64,000 nucleotides of DNA from Xylanimonas protaetiae (GTDB lineage Bacteria > Actinomycetota > Actinomycetes > Actinomycetales > Cellulomonadaceae): assembly GCF_004135385.1 (NCBI RefSeq), contig NZ_CP035493.1, positions 3,601,440 to 3,665,439 on the forward strand. The letters are read 5' to 3'. Below, piece by piece: positions 18,755 through 29,869 of this stretch (its first letter is position 1; each line of letters begins with the position of its first letter). Under the pieces are notes generated by a model. That model saw only the letters and a list, made by a program, of their open reading frames with translations. It was not told the DNA's origin and searched no databases. The position numbers and the translations under genes are program-made.

Positions 18755-19237
18755 GTGAGCGACAGCCAGAACCAGCCACCGTACGGGCAGGACCCGAACC
18801 AGCCGCCGTACGGCCCGCCGCCGGGTCAGCCGCCCTACGGCCCGCCCGGTCAGTACCCGCCCCCGGGCGGGTACTACGTGCCGGCGCCGATGCCCGAGCA
18901 CGAGGCCCGCGGCTGGGCGTCGGCCGCCCACTGGGCGCCGCTCGCCCTGACGGTGCTCAGCGCGGGCCTCCTGGCGATCCTCGCCCCGCTGGTCATCTGG
19001 CTGATGCACCGCCAGCGCAGCTGGCTGGTCGACGTCAACGCCAAGGAGGCGCTGAACTTCCAGATCACGCTGGTCATCGCGTACGTCGTCGGCGCGATCC
19101 TGACCGTCGTGCTCGTCGGCTTCCTGGTCCTGCTGGCGGCGCTGGTCTGCTCGTTCGTGTTCGGCATCCAGGGGGCGATGGCGGCGTCGCGCGGCGAGGC
19201 GTACCGCTACCCGATCAGCATCCGCTTCGTGAAGTAG
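18755..19237 (+). CDS. DUF4870 domain membrane protein
   Basis: A 160-residue protein with a Pro/Tyr/Gly-rich N-terminus (repeats of QPPYGPP, residues about 5-45) and three transmembrane helices in the DUF4870 fold (AHWAPLALTVLSAGLLAILAPLVIWL; the WLVDVNAKEALNFQIT motif; a final double helix). GTG 18755 is the best start. It is divergent from the frame-broken proline-rich membrane gene. Function unknown. The Tyr/Pro-rich leader is typical of actinobacterial membrane proteins and may bind partners in the cytosol. Confidence 0.85.
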   Translation: MSDSQNQPPYGQDPNQPPYGPPPGQPPYGPPGQYPPPGGYYVPAPMPEHEARGWASAAHWAPLALTVLSAGLLAILAPLVIWLMHRQRSWLVDVNAKEALNFQITLVIAYVVGAILTVVLVGFLVLLAALVCSFVFGIQGAMAASRGEAYRYPISIRFVK

Positions 19238-19243
19238 CACGCG

Positions 19244-19286
19244 ACGGCCGGAGCGGCCACCCCGGTGGGGTGGCCGCTCCGGCCGT
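19244..19286. terminator. Strong bidirectional terminator
   Basis: Two 20-base arms (19244-19263 and 19267-19286) pair perfectly over a three-base loop, between the convergent DUF4870 and phosphatase genes. It is the strongest terminator stem in the window. Confidence 0.9.
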
Positions 19287-19299
19287 CCGGCGTGACAGG

Positions 19300-20487
19300 T
19301 CAGCTCGCCGGCACCGGCGCGGGCGACAGCAGACGCTGGCGCAGCTGCTGGATCGTGCCGTGGCTAAGACCGAGGCCCTTGGTCAGGTACGCCTCCATGG
19401 ACCCGTACTCCTGCGCCACGCGGTCGAGGCCCGCCTGGAGGTACGAGGAGTCCACCGCCATGAACGGCGCATAGACCTCGCGGTAGGGCCCCATGGCGTC
19501 GAGCTGGGCCTGCACGGCGGGCGTGTTGAGGAAGTAGGTGTTGGAGAGCAGGTAGTCGTCCATCACGGTCTGCTCGTCGACGCCCAGCACCGTGAGCAGG
19601 ACGGCGGTCGCCCAGCCCGTGCGGTCCTTGCCCGCGGTGCAGTGGTAGAGGCTGGCGCCCTTGTCGCGCGCCAGCGAGGTGAACAGCTCGCGGTACGCGG
19701 CCTTGGCGGAGCCGGAGTCGACGAACGCGACCTCGCCCTGGCGCATCGCCTCGGCGGCCGCCTCCGGCGTCGTGATGGCCCCGATGCCGCCGGAGACGTC
19801 GCCGCCGATGACGTCGAGCTGCCGGTAGCGCGCGCCGGCGGGGACGACGTCGGGAGCCGCCGCGACCTCGCCCGTCGTGCGCAGGTCGTAGTCGGCCGTG
19901 ATGCCGAGCGTGCCCACGAACGCGGCGTCGGCGGCGGACAGCGTGAGCTGGTTGGTGCGGTAGACGACGCCGGTCTTGACCCAGCGGCCGTCCTGGGTGC
20001 GGTAGCCGCCGATGTCCCGCGCGTTGGTGGCGGTCGCCAGGCCGAGGACGCGCGACGCGGTGAGCACGGCCTTGCCCGTGTCGGGGACGACCTCGACCCA
20101 CGGGCGCTGCGCCGTCGTCGACACCGTGACCGCGCCGGAGGCCCCGCGCCCGACGGCGGCGGGCTTCTTGCCGAGGTGGCGGGCGTCGGCGCCGACGTAG
20201 ACCTGCACCGAGCGCAGCCCGGCGCCGGTCCACGAGACGGTCCAGGTGCCGTCGCCGGCGGCCTCGACCGCGACGGCGGTGAGACCGGCCGCGGCGGGCT
20301 TCTGTGCATGGGCCGAGGCGGCGTGGGCCGCGCCCGAGGCGGCGTGGGTCGCGCCCGAGGCGGCGTGGGCGGCGGGGTGCGCCGGGCCGGCGACGGCGGC
20401 GGGGGCCGTGAGGGACATCGCGGCGGTCAGGGCGACGCCGCAGGCCAGGACGGCCGCCGGGCGGCGGCCGTGGAGAGAGGTACGCAT
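19300..20487 (-). CDS. Secreted tyrosine-protein phosphatase (PtpA/SpsA-like DSP fold)
   Basis: A 395-residue exported phosphatase. It has a signal peptide (about 1-33, ending near AVAGPA), a low-complexity linker of HAASGA repeats (about 38-62) and a beta-rich domain (about 68-135). The tyrosine phosphatase domain follows: NARDIGGYR is the family entry motif, TTGE is further on, and the catalytic loop HCTAGKDRTG contains the Cys and Arg of CX5R. The late DDYLLSN motif is typical of PF13350 proteins. It would act outside the membrane on phosphotyrosine or phosphoinositide-like substrates. Single gene, closed by the strong terminator. Confidence 0.9.
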   Translation of the reverse strand: MRTSLHGRRPAAVLACGVALTAAMSLTAPAAVAGPAHPAAHAASGATHAASGAAHAASAHAQKPAAAGLTAVAVEAAGDGTWTVSWTGAGLRSVQVYVGADARHLGKKPAAVGRGASGAVTVSTTAQRPWVEVVPDTGKAVLTASRVLGLATATNARDIGGYRTQDGRWVKTGVVYRTNQLTLSAADAAFVGTLGITADYDLRTTGEVAAAPDVVPAGARYRQLDVIGGDVSGGIGAITTPEAAAEAMRQGEVAFVDSGSAKAAYRELFTSLARDKGASLYHCTAGKDRTGWATAVLLTVLGVDEQTVMDDYLLSNTYFLNTPAVQAQLDAMGPYREVYAPFMAVDSSYLQAGLDRVAQEYGSMEAYLTKGLGLSHGTIQQLRQRLLSPAPVPAS

Positions 20488-20514
20488 GGCGAACTTCTAC
20501 GCAACCCACGTGAA

Positions 20515-20540
20515 CCGGACATGAACGACCGGGGGTCCGG
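20515..20540. terminator. Possible hemW terminator
   Basis: CCGGAC (20515-20520) and GTCCGG (20535-20540) pair across 14 bases between the hemW stop and the phosphatase start. The stem is short, so support is moderate. Confidence 0.35.
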
Positions 20541-20577
20541 CGAGGGCGCGCCGCTGAACAGCCCGATCCGTGCGGTG

Positions 20578-21831
20578 CTAGTCCGTCAGCGCGCGGACGA
20601 CGGCGTCCGCCAGCAGGCGGCCGCGCAGGGTCAGCAGGGCGCGGCGGCCCGCGCCGTCGGCGCCGAGCGCCGCGCGGCCGTCCAGGAGGCCCTGGCCCAC
20701 GAGGGTCCCGACGGCGGTGCGGCCCGACGCCGTGAGCGCGTCGAGCGGCAGGCCCTCGCGCAGGCGGATCTGGAGCATGACGCGCTCGAGCTCGCCGTCC
20801 TCGTGGGTGAGCAGCTCGCGGGCCGCGGCCGGCGTCGTGCCGCCCTCGAGGAGCGCGGCGTAGCGCCGCGGGTGCTTGACGTTCCACCAGCGCACGCCCG
20901 CGTGCTCGGGGTGCGCGCCGGCCACGTAGGAGTGCGCGCCGGGGCCGATGCCCCACCAGTCGTCGCCCCGCCAGTAGGCGAGGTTGTGGCGGCACTCGAA
21001 GCCGGGACGGGACCAGTTGCTGACCTCGTACCAGCCGAGCCCCGCCGCGGTGAGCAGCTCGTCGGCGAGCTCGTACATGGTGGCCTGCTCGTCCGGGTCG
21101 GGCTCGGGCAGCTGGCCGCGGCGCACCTGGGCGCCCATCTTGGTGCCCGGCTCGACCACGAGCGCGTACGCCGAGACGTGGTCGACGCCCGTCGCGACGG
21201 CCGCCTCGAGCGAGGTCCGCCAGTCGGCGAGGCTCTCCCCCGGCGTGCCGTAGATGAGGTCGAGGCTCACGGCGAGGCCCGCCTCGCGCGCCCAGCGCAC
21301 GACGTCGGGGATGCGCCGCGGGTCGTGCGTGCGGTCGAGCGTGGCCAGCACCGACGGCACGGCCGACTGCATGCCGAAGCTCACCCGCGTGAAGCCGCCG
21401 GCCCGCAGCGCCGCGAGGGACTCGGGCGTCACCGAGTCCGGGTTCGCCTCGGTGGTCACCTCGGCGTCGTCGGCCAGGCCCCAGGCGTCCCGGACGCCGC
21501 CCAGGATCCGCACCAGGTCCGACGCCGGGAGCATCGTGGGCGTGCCGCCGCCGAAGAACACCGTCGAGACGGGGCGGGCGGGCACGCCCGAGGCCGCCAT
21601 GACGCGTTCGGCGAGCGCGACCTCGCTCAGGGCCGTCGTCGCGTACGCGTGCTGCGAGGCGCCGCCGCCGAGCTCCGAGGCCGTGTAGGTGTTGAAGTCG
21701 CAGTACCCGCAGCGCACCGAGCAGAACGGGACGTGCACGTAGACGCCGAAGGCGCCGGGGCGCGGCCCGGCGACCCACTCCGGCAGCGCTCCGTCGTCGG
21801 GCACCGGGACGCCCTCGGGGAGCTGCGGCAC
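20578..21831 (-). CDS. hemW: Radical SAM heme chaperone HemW
   Basis: Radical-SAM protein (formerly called an oxygen-independent coproporphyrinogen oxidase) that binds heme and delivers it to apo-enzymes. In its 417 residues the cluster motif is CSVRCGYC (37-44), a CX3CX2C, followed by FFGGGTPT, and the C-terminal HemW domain has the GAHSY and WWNVKHP motifs. The fourth upstream Cys of true HemN is absent, as expected for HemW. GTG 21831 lies four bases after the lepA stop, so it is co-transcribed with lepA, a classic pairing. Confidence 0.93.
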   Translation of the reverse strand: MPQLPEGVPVPDDGALPEWVAGPRPGAFGVYVHVPFCSVRCGYCDFNTYTASELGGGASQHAYATTALSEVALAERVMAASGVPARPVSTVFFGGGTPTMLPASDLVRILGGVRDAWGLADDAEVTTEANPDSVTPESLAALRAGGFTRVSFGMQSAVPSVLATLDRTHDPRRIPDVVRWAREAGLAVSLDLIYGTPGESLADWRTSLEAAVATGVDHVSAYALVVEPGTKMGAQVRRGQLPEPDPDEQATMYELADELLTAAGLGWYEVSNWSRPGFECRHNLAYWRGDDWWGIGPGAHSYVAGAHPEHAGVRWWNVKHPRRYAALLEGGTTPAAARELLTHEDGELERVMLQIRLREGLPLDALTASGRTAVGTLVGQGLLDGRAALGADGAGRRALLTLRGRLLADAVVRALTD

Positions 21832-21835
21832 GGCG

Positions 21836-23698
<1,863 letters not shown>

Positions 23699-23891
23699 CG
23701 CGTACTCGCTTCTGGATCGACGGGTGTCGGCGGGAGGGGCCCCGACATTCTCCCATGCTGCGCGGCCCACGTGGCCGCCGCCAACGTGCGACGTGCTGGA
23801 CTGCGACGCGGCCGGCGCCCGCGTGCCCGGAGCGCCCGTGCGCCGGCAGGCGCCGTCATGAGGCGGGCTGACATCGCCGGAACCACGAGGG

Positions 23892-24998
23892 TCAGCGTTG
23901 CCTGAAATGCCGGAAGAGGTGCCTCTCGCGGAGGGTGCAGGTGGTCGCGAGCGTGGCGAGGTGCGCGGTGACAAGGGCCAGGATGGTGGTGCGAAGCGCG
24001 GGGGCGAAGGCGGTCCAGGCAGGGTCGGGGTTCGCCCAGACCGACGCCGCCCAGGCGGCGGGGACGACGACGATGTTCGCCGTGAGCGTCCAGGCGAGGG
24101 TCTCGGCCTGGAGCTGGGCGAGCATCGAGGGCTTGTCGATCCCGGCGTGCAGCGCGGAGGCGAGCTCGAGCCGGCGGCTCCGTACGAGGGTGACCGCGAG
24201 TGCGGCGGTCAGGACGACAGCGGCCGCGGTCAGCGGCCACAGGGGCAGCGCGGCGAACCGTGCCGATGCGTCGAAGGCGCGCCCGGCGGTGGCGTTGAGC
24301 TGGACGACCTGGGGGGCGTCGCGCCGGCCGCCGTCCAGGACCGGGGCGTCGGCGGAGAGCATCAGCAGGGTGATCGCCGCGGGGTTCTCGGGCCACACCT
24401 CGGCCCAGCAGGAGTCGAACCGGCCCGTTGCGGGCACGGGTGCGAGCAGCGTGTAGGCGAGCGCGGGCATGCGCCCGTCCGCGGGGTAGGGGTAGACGCC
24501 GGCGACCTGGATGTCGTGGCCGGAGCCGTCGCCCCGCAGCACGTGCACCGTGTCCGTGCTGCGGCCGACCACGTCGGCCAGGTCCTCGGCGATCCACACC
24601 CCGCCCGGTGCATGGTGCGGTCCGGTCGTGACGCCGAGGAGGCGTCCCAGCCCGGGTGTGACCTCGAAGGTCTCCACGGGGGTGGAGGGCAGCACCGCGA
24701 GCCGGGTCGCTGCGGTCGCACGCACGGCTCCCGAGGAGACGATGCCACCAGATCCGGCGAGGGCGTCGCACTGGGCGCCGTCGATCGCTCCCGCGAGCTG
24801 GACGATCTGCACCGACGAACCCTGGGCGCGCCACGCGTACGCCTGCTGGGCAACGTCCGCGACGCCCCGGACCTGCGCGACCGTGGTGACGCCGACCACG
24901 GCGGCGAACGCGACGAGGGCGATCAGCGCACGCGTGGTCCCTGTCGTGACGTTGCGGGCGGCCTCGCGCAGCACTTCACGCCATCGGACGGCGGTCAT
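23892..24998 (-). CDS. ABC transporter permease, FtsX/MacB-like
   Basis: A 368-residue permease with one N-terminal membrane helix (about 20-42), a large extracytoplasmic domain (about 43-255) and three C-terminal helices, the FtsX/MacB topology used for export or envelope signalling. The ATG overlaps the stop of the ATPase gene. Together with the ATPase and an adaptor-like protein it forms a three-part export system; a lipoprotein gene leads the row. Substrate unknown: peptide, lipid or drug are possible. No obvious terminator was found behind it. Confidence 0.8.
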   Translation of the reverse strand: MTAVRWREVLREAARNVTTGTTRALIALVAFAAVVGVTTVAQVRGVADVAQQAYAWRAQGSSVQIVQLAGAIDGAQCDALAGSGGIVSSGAVRATAATRLAVLPSTPVETFEVTPGLGRLLGVTTGPHHAPGGVWIAEDLADVVGRSTDTVHVLRGDGSGHDIQVAGVYPYPADGRMPALAYTLLAPVPATGRFDSCWAEVWPENPAAITLLMLSADAPVLDGGRRDAPQVVQLNATAGRAFDASARFAALPLWPLTAAAVVLTAALAVTLVRSRRLELASALHAGIDKPSMLAQLQAETLAWTLTANIVVVPAAWAASVWANPDPAWTAFAPALRTTILALVTAHLATLATTCTLRERHLFRHFRQR

Positions 24999-25600
24999 GC
25001 CGGGACCCGCCGCAGGTCCACGACCCGTGAGCACGCGTCGCGGGTGTCCGCGTCGTGCGTGGCGACGACGACGATCGTCTCGGCCATCGCAAGCTCGCCC
25101 AGGACCCGGTTCACGGTCGCGGCGGCGGTGGGGCCGAGCTGGGCTGTCGGCTCGTCGACGAGGAGCAACGACGGGGCCTTCGCCACGGCCCGGGCCAGCA
25201 TGAGGCGCTGCGCCTCCCCACCGGACAGTGCGGCGAAGGGCCGAGAGGCGACCGCCGCCAGCCCGAAGCGTTCCATGATCGCGAGGGCGTGACGGTCGGC
25301 GTCGGCGCGCCCGGCGCCGCGGGCGAGGAGCGGCAGCGTGACGTGGTCGAGCGCGGTTCGGCGGGCGACGCCGTGCGAGTTCTGGAACACCCATCCGACC
25401 GACGTGACACCCGCCCACGTCACGGTCCCGGCGGCTGGTCGCTCCCACCGGGCGATCAGGGACAGCAGCGTCGACTTGCCCGACCCGGACGGGCCGGTCA
25501 GCGCCACCAGGTCGCCCGCCCGGAGGTCCAGGTCGAGGCCGCGGAACAGCACCCCCGTGCCGGGGAAGGAGTGCGACAGGCCGCGCAGCGTCACCGGCAT
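24995..25600 (-). CDS. ABC transporter ATP-binding protein (MacB/LolD type)
   Basis: A short (201 aa) ATPase with Walker A GPSGSGKST (about 37-45), Q-loop VFQNSH, signature LSGGEAQR, Walker B LLLVDEPT and H-switch VVATHD. All motifs are intact although the alpha-helical part is brief. It drives the FtsX-like permease encoded in overlap downstream. The upstream adaptor gene ends four bases before, so these three are one transcript. Confidence 0.9.
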   Translation of the reverse strand: MPVTLRGLSHSFPGTGVLFRGLDLDLRAGDLVALTGPSGSGKSTLLSLIARWERPAAGTVTWAGVTSVGWVFQNSHGVARRTALDHVTLPLLARGAGRADADRHALAIMERFGLAAVASRPFAALSGGEAQRLMLARAVAKAPSLLLVDEPTAQLGPTAAATVNRVLGELAMAETIVVVATHDADTRDACSRVVDLRRVPA

Positions 25601-25604
25601 CCGG

Positions 25605-26639
25605 TCACCTGCACGCCGGCGGCGCGACGGGTGCCACCTGCACGCGGGCGGGGAGCGGCTCGGCCGTCACATGCGTGTGCCCGAACTGGGACGCGACGAT
25701 CCGCACCGGCGTCGGCACACCGTCCGCGACCACGCACCCGGCCGAGCCGACCACGTCGAACAGCGCCGACGCCGGGACGGCCACGACGGGTCGCGGCTCG
25801 GCGAGGCGCACGGTGACCGGCACCGTGCCCAGCCCCGTCGTCGCCCACTGCTGGAACGTCCCCAGCTCCCCGAAGGCCGCCAGGAACGCGCGCTCGATCA
25901 CGACGCCGTCCGCCGGCACCGGGGCAGCGACCTCGGTCCCAGGGATCATGGCCACCCACTCCCCTGCCCACTGCCCGTCGTCCGCGCCGTCCGGCACGGC
26001 AAGCGTCAGCGTCTCGAGACGCCCGCCGACCGTGAGCGCCGGCTCGTCGGCGTTCACCGTCGCACCCACGCGCGCGGGGCAGCCCGTGACCGTCATCGCC
26101 GGCTCCGGGAGCCAGATCACCTGGCCGAGCGGCAGCGTCGCCTGTCGCTGCCCGCCGCCGGCCCGTGCCCAGAGGTCACGTACGGCGGACACGGTCGACG
26201 CGGCGAGCCGGCCGTCCTCGGACACGCCGGCACCGAGACGGTTCAGCTCCTGCTGGAGGGCCAGGACGTCGTCGCCACGAGCACCCTGCGCGAGATCCCG
26301 CCAGAACGGGGTAGCGGCATGGAGGGCGAGCACCGGGCGCCCGTCGACGACGAACGGGGTCGTGCCCGACTCCAGCACGCCACCCGGAACGCACGCGGTC
26401 CCCCGAAGAACCCCGCCCGCGGGCCAGCCCATCGTCACCTCGGGACTCACCTCGGGGATCCCCGAGACGGCCTGCTGCCCCGTGTGCTCCTGGACCGTCA
26501 CAGCCACGTCCCCGAGCACGGCACCCTCGGGGTCCGCCCACGCGGGCGCCGGGGTCGGAGCCGCGACGAGCACGACCGCCGCTCCGAGACCGAGCCCGGC
26601 GGCCACGCACAGGGCCCCTGCTCTCCATCGACGTGTCAT
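25605..26639 (-). CDS. Exported adaptor-like protein with peptidoglycan-binding domain
   Basis: A 344-residue exported protein from ATG 26639 (GTG 26651 is possible). It has a signal peptide (about 1-35), then a periplasmic-adaptor-like body with a PG_binding_1 segment in the middle (DDVLALQQELNRLG followed by DGRLAASTVSAVRDLW, about 125-160) and beta-rich lipoyl/barrel regions on both sides. Such proteins link MacB-like permeases to the wall in Gram-positive export systems. Sequence similarity to HlyD/MacA is only structural, so the call is tentative. Confidence 0.7.
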   Translation of the reverse strand: MTRRWRAGALCVAAGLGLGAAVVLVAAPTPAPAWADPEGAVLGDVAVTVQEHTGQQAVSGIPEVSPEVTMGWPAGGVLRGTACVPGGVLESGTTPFVVDGRPVLALHAATPFWRDLAQGARGDDVLALQQELNRLGAGVSEDGRLAASTVSAVRDLWARAGGGQRQATLPLGQVIWLPEPAMTVTGCPARVGATVNADEPALTVGGRLETLTLAVPDGADDGQWAGEWVAMIPGTEVAAPVPADGVVIERAFLAAFGELGTFQQWATTGLGTVPVTVRLAEPRPVVAVPASALFDVVGSAGCVVADGVPTPVRIVASQFGHTHVTAEPLPARVQVAPVAPPACR

Positions 26640-26767
26640 TACCTGCCTCACTCACTGCCGTGCTGTCCAAGTGCCGTGCTCTACGCCGTGCCGAGGGTCC
26701 GTCCGGCACTCCCACGCGGCCTCGCTCTCGTTGAGGTCGACACCCCGGGCGGCAGCCGTGGGACCGG

Positions 26768-27520
26768 CTAGTCGTTGAGCCATTCCGTCGCCGTGCCGTT
26801 CGCGAGATCGAAACGGTGGTCGACGCGGCACGCTGTCACCTCGTGGCTCAACCACTCGACACCTCCGGGCAGCACCGCCTCGCGTTCGCGCTGAAACGCC
26901 CGGACATGTTCTTGCTCGTCCGGAGACGTGACGAGGAAAGGTCGCTCGAACTCCCTGAAGTCCTGGCCCGAGAAGCCCTCCGGAACAAGACCGTTCCGGA
27001 CGAGGCAACGCGCGGTCAGCACCTCCTCGGCCTCGCCCGCAGGATTCGCATACATCGCCTGTCCGAGCTCGTTCAGCGCGTCGATACCGAGCCACTCGAT
27101 CTGACAGCTGAACCCGTTGTCCTGCATCTCCTGCGTGTACACCACGTGCGAGGGACTCGACTCGTTCGCGAACGGCCAGCCGTCCCGATCGCTCCAGGTG
27201 GAGTACCCGAGCCCGTGGCCCGCGAGGCACGTCGTGAACCCCGAGACCGCCTCGCGCGCCTCCGCGATCGTCACGACGCCGTCTTCCATCACGCTCCGCA
27301 CGAAGGGCGACGTCTCGTGATCGTCCAGGATCGCCTGAACCCTGACGGGCCACGGGCTCGCGCCGGCCTCGTCGCCGCCCGCGGAGCACCCCCCGAGAGC
27401 GAGCGACCCGGTCGCGGCCATGACGAGCACCGCCGAACGCCTCCTCCCGCCGGACGTGCCCCGACCACGAGAGACACGGCGAACCCGATGGTCCCGCCGG
27501 GCGTCCGTCGACTCCGGCAC
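26768..27520 (-). CDS. Lipoprotein of unknown function
   Basis: An acid-rich lipoprotein with lipobox LGGC; the lipidated Cys is residue 45 when counted from GTG 27520. The most plausible start is internal, GTG 27475, which gives a normal basic signal region (MSRGRGTSGGRRRSAVLVMAATG). The GGGAGGAGG run at about 27442-27450 is just before yet another possible GTG. The mature part has four Cys (TTCLAGHG, SCQIEW, ARCLVRNG, TACRVDH), which could form two disulfides, and otherwise no named domain. It leads a row with an adaptor, an ATPase and a permease and may be the substrate-sensing or accessory part. Start uncertain. Confidence 0.65.
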   Translation of the reverse strand: MPESTDARRDHRVRRVSRGRGTSGGRRRSAVLVMAATGSLALGGCSAGGDEAGASPWPVRVQAILDDHETSPFVRSVMEDGVVTIAEAREAVSGFTTCLAGHGLGYSTWSDRDGWPFANESSPSHVVYTQEMQDNGFSCQIEWLGIDALNELGQAMYANPAGEAEEVLTARCLVRNGLVPEGFSGQDFREFERPFLVTSPDEQEHVRAFQREREAVLPGGVEWLSHEVTACRVDHRFDLANGTATEWLND

Positions 27521-27814
27521 GGCTAGAACCCGCGACCTTCGACGCCACGAGAGATGATCGTCGTCCCCGAAGGACGCGTGGCACGAGAGTCATGTGGGGC
27601 CCGGCCCCAGGTTCCTCGGTTCGTCATCGGCGACGTAACAAGCCTTCTCATCCTGACTCCTATGTCATCGTGAACCACCCCGATCACGATAAGAGGGCCT
27701 TCCGGCCGCTCTCGTTCTTTGACAGAGCGATGGCGGGCATGTGATCGTCGAGATCGATCTCGATCGCCGCTGCCCACGGTGTTGTGCCACCGACGTCGCC
27801 GCTAGCGTGCGGTC

Positions 27815-28567
27815 ATGACGCCCGACGCGTACCTCGCGCAGCTCGCACGCCTCCAGTCCGCCTTCGCGGCGCTCGCTGCCGACGTCGACCCCGAGGCCGT
27901 CGTCCCAGGGCTGGACGGCTGGCGGGTCCGCGAGCTCGTCGCGCACCTGGCCGGCGTCCACCGCTGGGCCGCAGGGATGGCCGAGGGCGACCCGACCCGC
28001 GACCAGGAACCCGGCGTCGGCGCGCTCGACGCGCCCGAGCTCGCGGCGCTCTACGCCGAGCACGCCGCCGACCTGCGGGCCACGCTCGCCGCCGTCGGGC
28101 CCGACGGCGCGGCGCTCACGCTCGTCGGCCCCGGGGCCGCGTCGTTCTGGTTCCGCCGCCAGGTGCACGAGACCCTCGTCCACCTCGGCGACCTCGCCGC
28201 GGCCCGCGCCGGGGCCTGGACGCCGGACGTGCTCGACGGCGTCGTCGACCTCGAGCCCGAGGTCTGGGCCGACGGCGTCGACGAGGTCGTGACCATGTTC
28301 GAGCCGCGGCAGGTGCGCCTGGGCCGCATCGCGCCGCTCGCCCGGCTCGTCGCGCTGCGCGACGCCGACGGCGCGGCACGGTGGGTGCTCGGGGCCCACG
28401 AGGACGGCCGGGACCCGGCCGGCTCCCCCGCCGCGACCGTCACGGGCGACGCGCGCGCCCTCGACCTCGTCCTGTGGCGCCGCGTCTCCCCGGCCGCAGC
28501 GGGTGTCACCGTCGACGGCGACGCCGCCGCGCTCGACGCGGCGCTCGCCGCGGGAATCACCCCCTGA
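27815..28567 (+). CDS. Maleylpyruvate isomerase family mycothiol-dependent enzyme
   Basis: A 250-residue DinB-like four-helix-bundle protein. The N-terminal MDMPI domain (about 10-150) has the metal ligands His in LVAHLAGVHRW and the paired His of RRQVHETLVHLGDL; a short C-terminal domain follows. Relatives use mycothiol as a cofactor, which fits an actinomycete, but the substrate is unknown for most. ATG 27815 starts the gene. It sits alone on the plus strand after a 294-base gap (27521-27814) that is relatively AT-richer and probably holds promoters for both neighbours. Confidence 0.85.
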   Translation: MTPDAYLAQLARLQSAFAALAADVDPEAVVPGLDGWRVRELVAHLAGVHRWAAGMAEGDPTRDQEPGVGALDAPELAALYAEHAADLRATLAAVGPDGAALTLVGPGAASFWFRRQVHETLVHLGDLAAARAGAWTPDVLDGVVDLEPEVWADGVDEVVTMFEPRQVRLGRIAPLARLVALRDADGAARWVLGAHEDGRDPAGSPAATVTGDARALDLVLWRRVSPAAAGVTVDGDAAALDAALAAGITP

Positions 28568-28660
28568 GACTCCGGCCGGGTGTCACGGCCGCGCTCCTGC
28601 TCCCTCTCTACTGCGCGGTGCCCGCGACCGGCGCGGGCGCACGAGGAACACGGGAGCATC

Positions 28661-29803
28661 ATGCGTACCAGAACACCTCGCGCCGTGACCGCGGTCGCGG
28701 CGGCAGTCCTCCTCACCGTCGGCACGGGCGCCGCGGCGTCGGCGCACGACGACCACGGCAAGCACGGCCAGCACGGCGGCAGCGGTGTCACCACCGTCGC
28801 CTCCGGCCTCGACAACCCGCGCGGCCTGACGGTCGCCCCCGACGGCACGATCTACGTGGCCGAGGCCGGCCGCGGCGGCGACGCGCCGTGCTTCGAAGGG
28901 CCCGAGGGCGGCTCCGTCTGCTTCGGCGACAGCGGCGCCATCACGCGCGTGCGCCACGGGCAGCAGGCCCGCGTCGTCACGGGCCTGCCCTCGCTCGGCG
29001 GCCAGGGCGACGGCGCCCAGGCCATCGGCCCGTCCGACGTCGTCGTCGCGCACGGGCGCCTCGCGTTCACGGTCGGGCTCGGCAACCCGCCGGCGACGAT
29101 CGCCCAGCTGCCGCCGCTCGCCGCGAAGCGGTCGGCCTCCCTGCTGGTCCAGCAGGGCCGCGGCGTCTCGCGCGTCGCGGACCTCGCCACGTACGAGGCC
29201 ACGGCCGACCCCGACGGCGCCGGCCCCGACACCAACCCCAACTCGCTCGTCGCGAACGGCAACGGGTACGTCGCCGTCGACGCGGGCGGCAACTCGCTGC
29301 TGTCCGTCGACCCGCGGGGCCGCGTGCGGACCCTCGCGACGTTCCCGATCCGCATGGTCGACGCCCCGCCCGAGCTCGGGCTGCCCCCGGGGACGCAGCT
29401 CCCGATGGACGCCGTCCCGACGTCGGTCACGCGCGGGCCCGACGGCGCCTACTACGTCGGGCAGCTCACCGGGTTCCCCTTCCCGAACGGCGGGGCGAAC
29501 GTCTACCGGGTGGTGCCCGGCCAGGCGCCGACGGTGTACGCGTCGGGCTTCACGAACGTCATCGACCTCGGCTTCGGCCCCGACGGGAGGCTGTACGTCC
29601 TGGAGATCACGCAGAACGGGCTGCTCTCGGGCGACCTCAGCGGCGCGCTGCTGCGCGTCGGGCGCAACGGCACCGCCCAGCCGGTCGCCACGCCCGCGCT
29701 GACCGCCCCGGGCGGCCTCACGTTCGACAAGCGCGCGGCCTACGTGTCCGACTGCAGCGTGTGCGCCGGGACGGGCTCGGTGCTGCGGATCCCGCTCGGC
29801 TGA
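28661..29803 (+). CDS. Secreted ScyD/ScyE-family beta-propeller protein
   Basis: An exported protein of 380 residues with a signal peptide (about 1-31, AAASA-H cleavage region) and a short His-rich stretch HDDHGKHGQHGG just after it. A beta-propeller of the ScyD/ScyE family follows (repeats such as LDNPRGLTVAPDGTIYVAEA, TSVTRGPDGAYYVGQ, DLGFGPDGRLYVLE). Cyanobacterial ScyD/ScyE belong to the scytonemin cluster, but relatives are spread through actinomycetes with no known role. The C-terminal CSVC pair is seen. GGGAG is the ribosome site. Confidence 0.85.
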   Translation: MRTRTPRAVTAVAAAVLLTVGTGAAASAHDDHGKHGQHGGSGVTTVASGLDNPRGLTVAPDGTIYVAEAGRGGDAPCFEGPEGGSVCFGDSGAITRVRHGQQARVVTGLPSLGGQGDGAQAIGPSDVVVAHGRLAFTVGLGNPPATIAQLPPLAAKRSASLLVQQGRGVSRVADLATYEATADPDGAGPDTNPNSLVANGNGYVAVDAGGNSLLSVDPRGRVRTLATFPIRMVDAPPELGLPPGTQLPMDAVPTSVTRGPDGAYYVGQLTGFPFPNGGANVYRVVPGQAPTVYASGFTNVIDLGFGPDGRLYVLEITQNGLLSGDLSGALLRVGRNGTAQPVATPALTAPGGLTFDKRAAYVSDCSVCAGTGSVLRIPLG

Positions 29804-29810
29804 CAGGCAG

Positions 29811-29844
29811 GGGCCTCGCCCGGCACCCGTGCCGGGCGAGGCCC
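29811..29844. terminator. Bidirectional terminator
   Basis: GGGCCTCGCCCGGCA (29811-29825) and TGCCGGGCGAGGCCC (29830-29844): a perfect 15-bp stem with a four-base loop between the convergent propeller and transglutaminase genes. Confidence 0.85.
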
Positions 29845-29869
29845 GCCCGCCCGTCGCTGGCGGCGTCGC

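Noticed and set aside
23699-23974. Longer lepA start giving 712 residues
   Set aside because: The added part has no LepA character and overlaps the permease gene stop; the TTG at 23698 gives the family N-terminus.
27523-27777. 84-residue minus-strand frame next to the lipoprotein gene
   Set aside because: Odd composition, no ribosome site and no recognisable similarity; it covers the likely promoter region.
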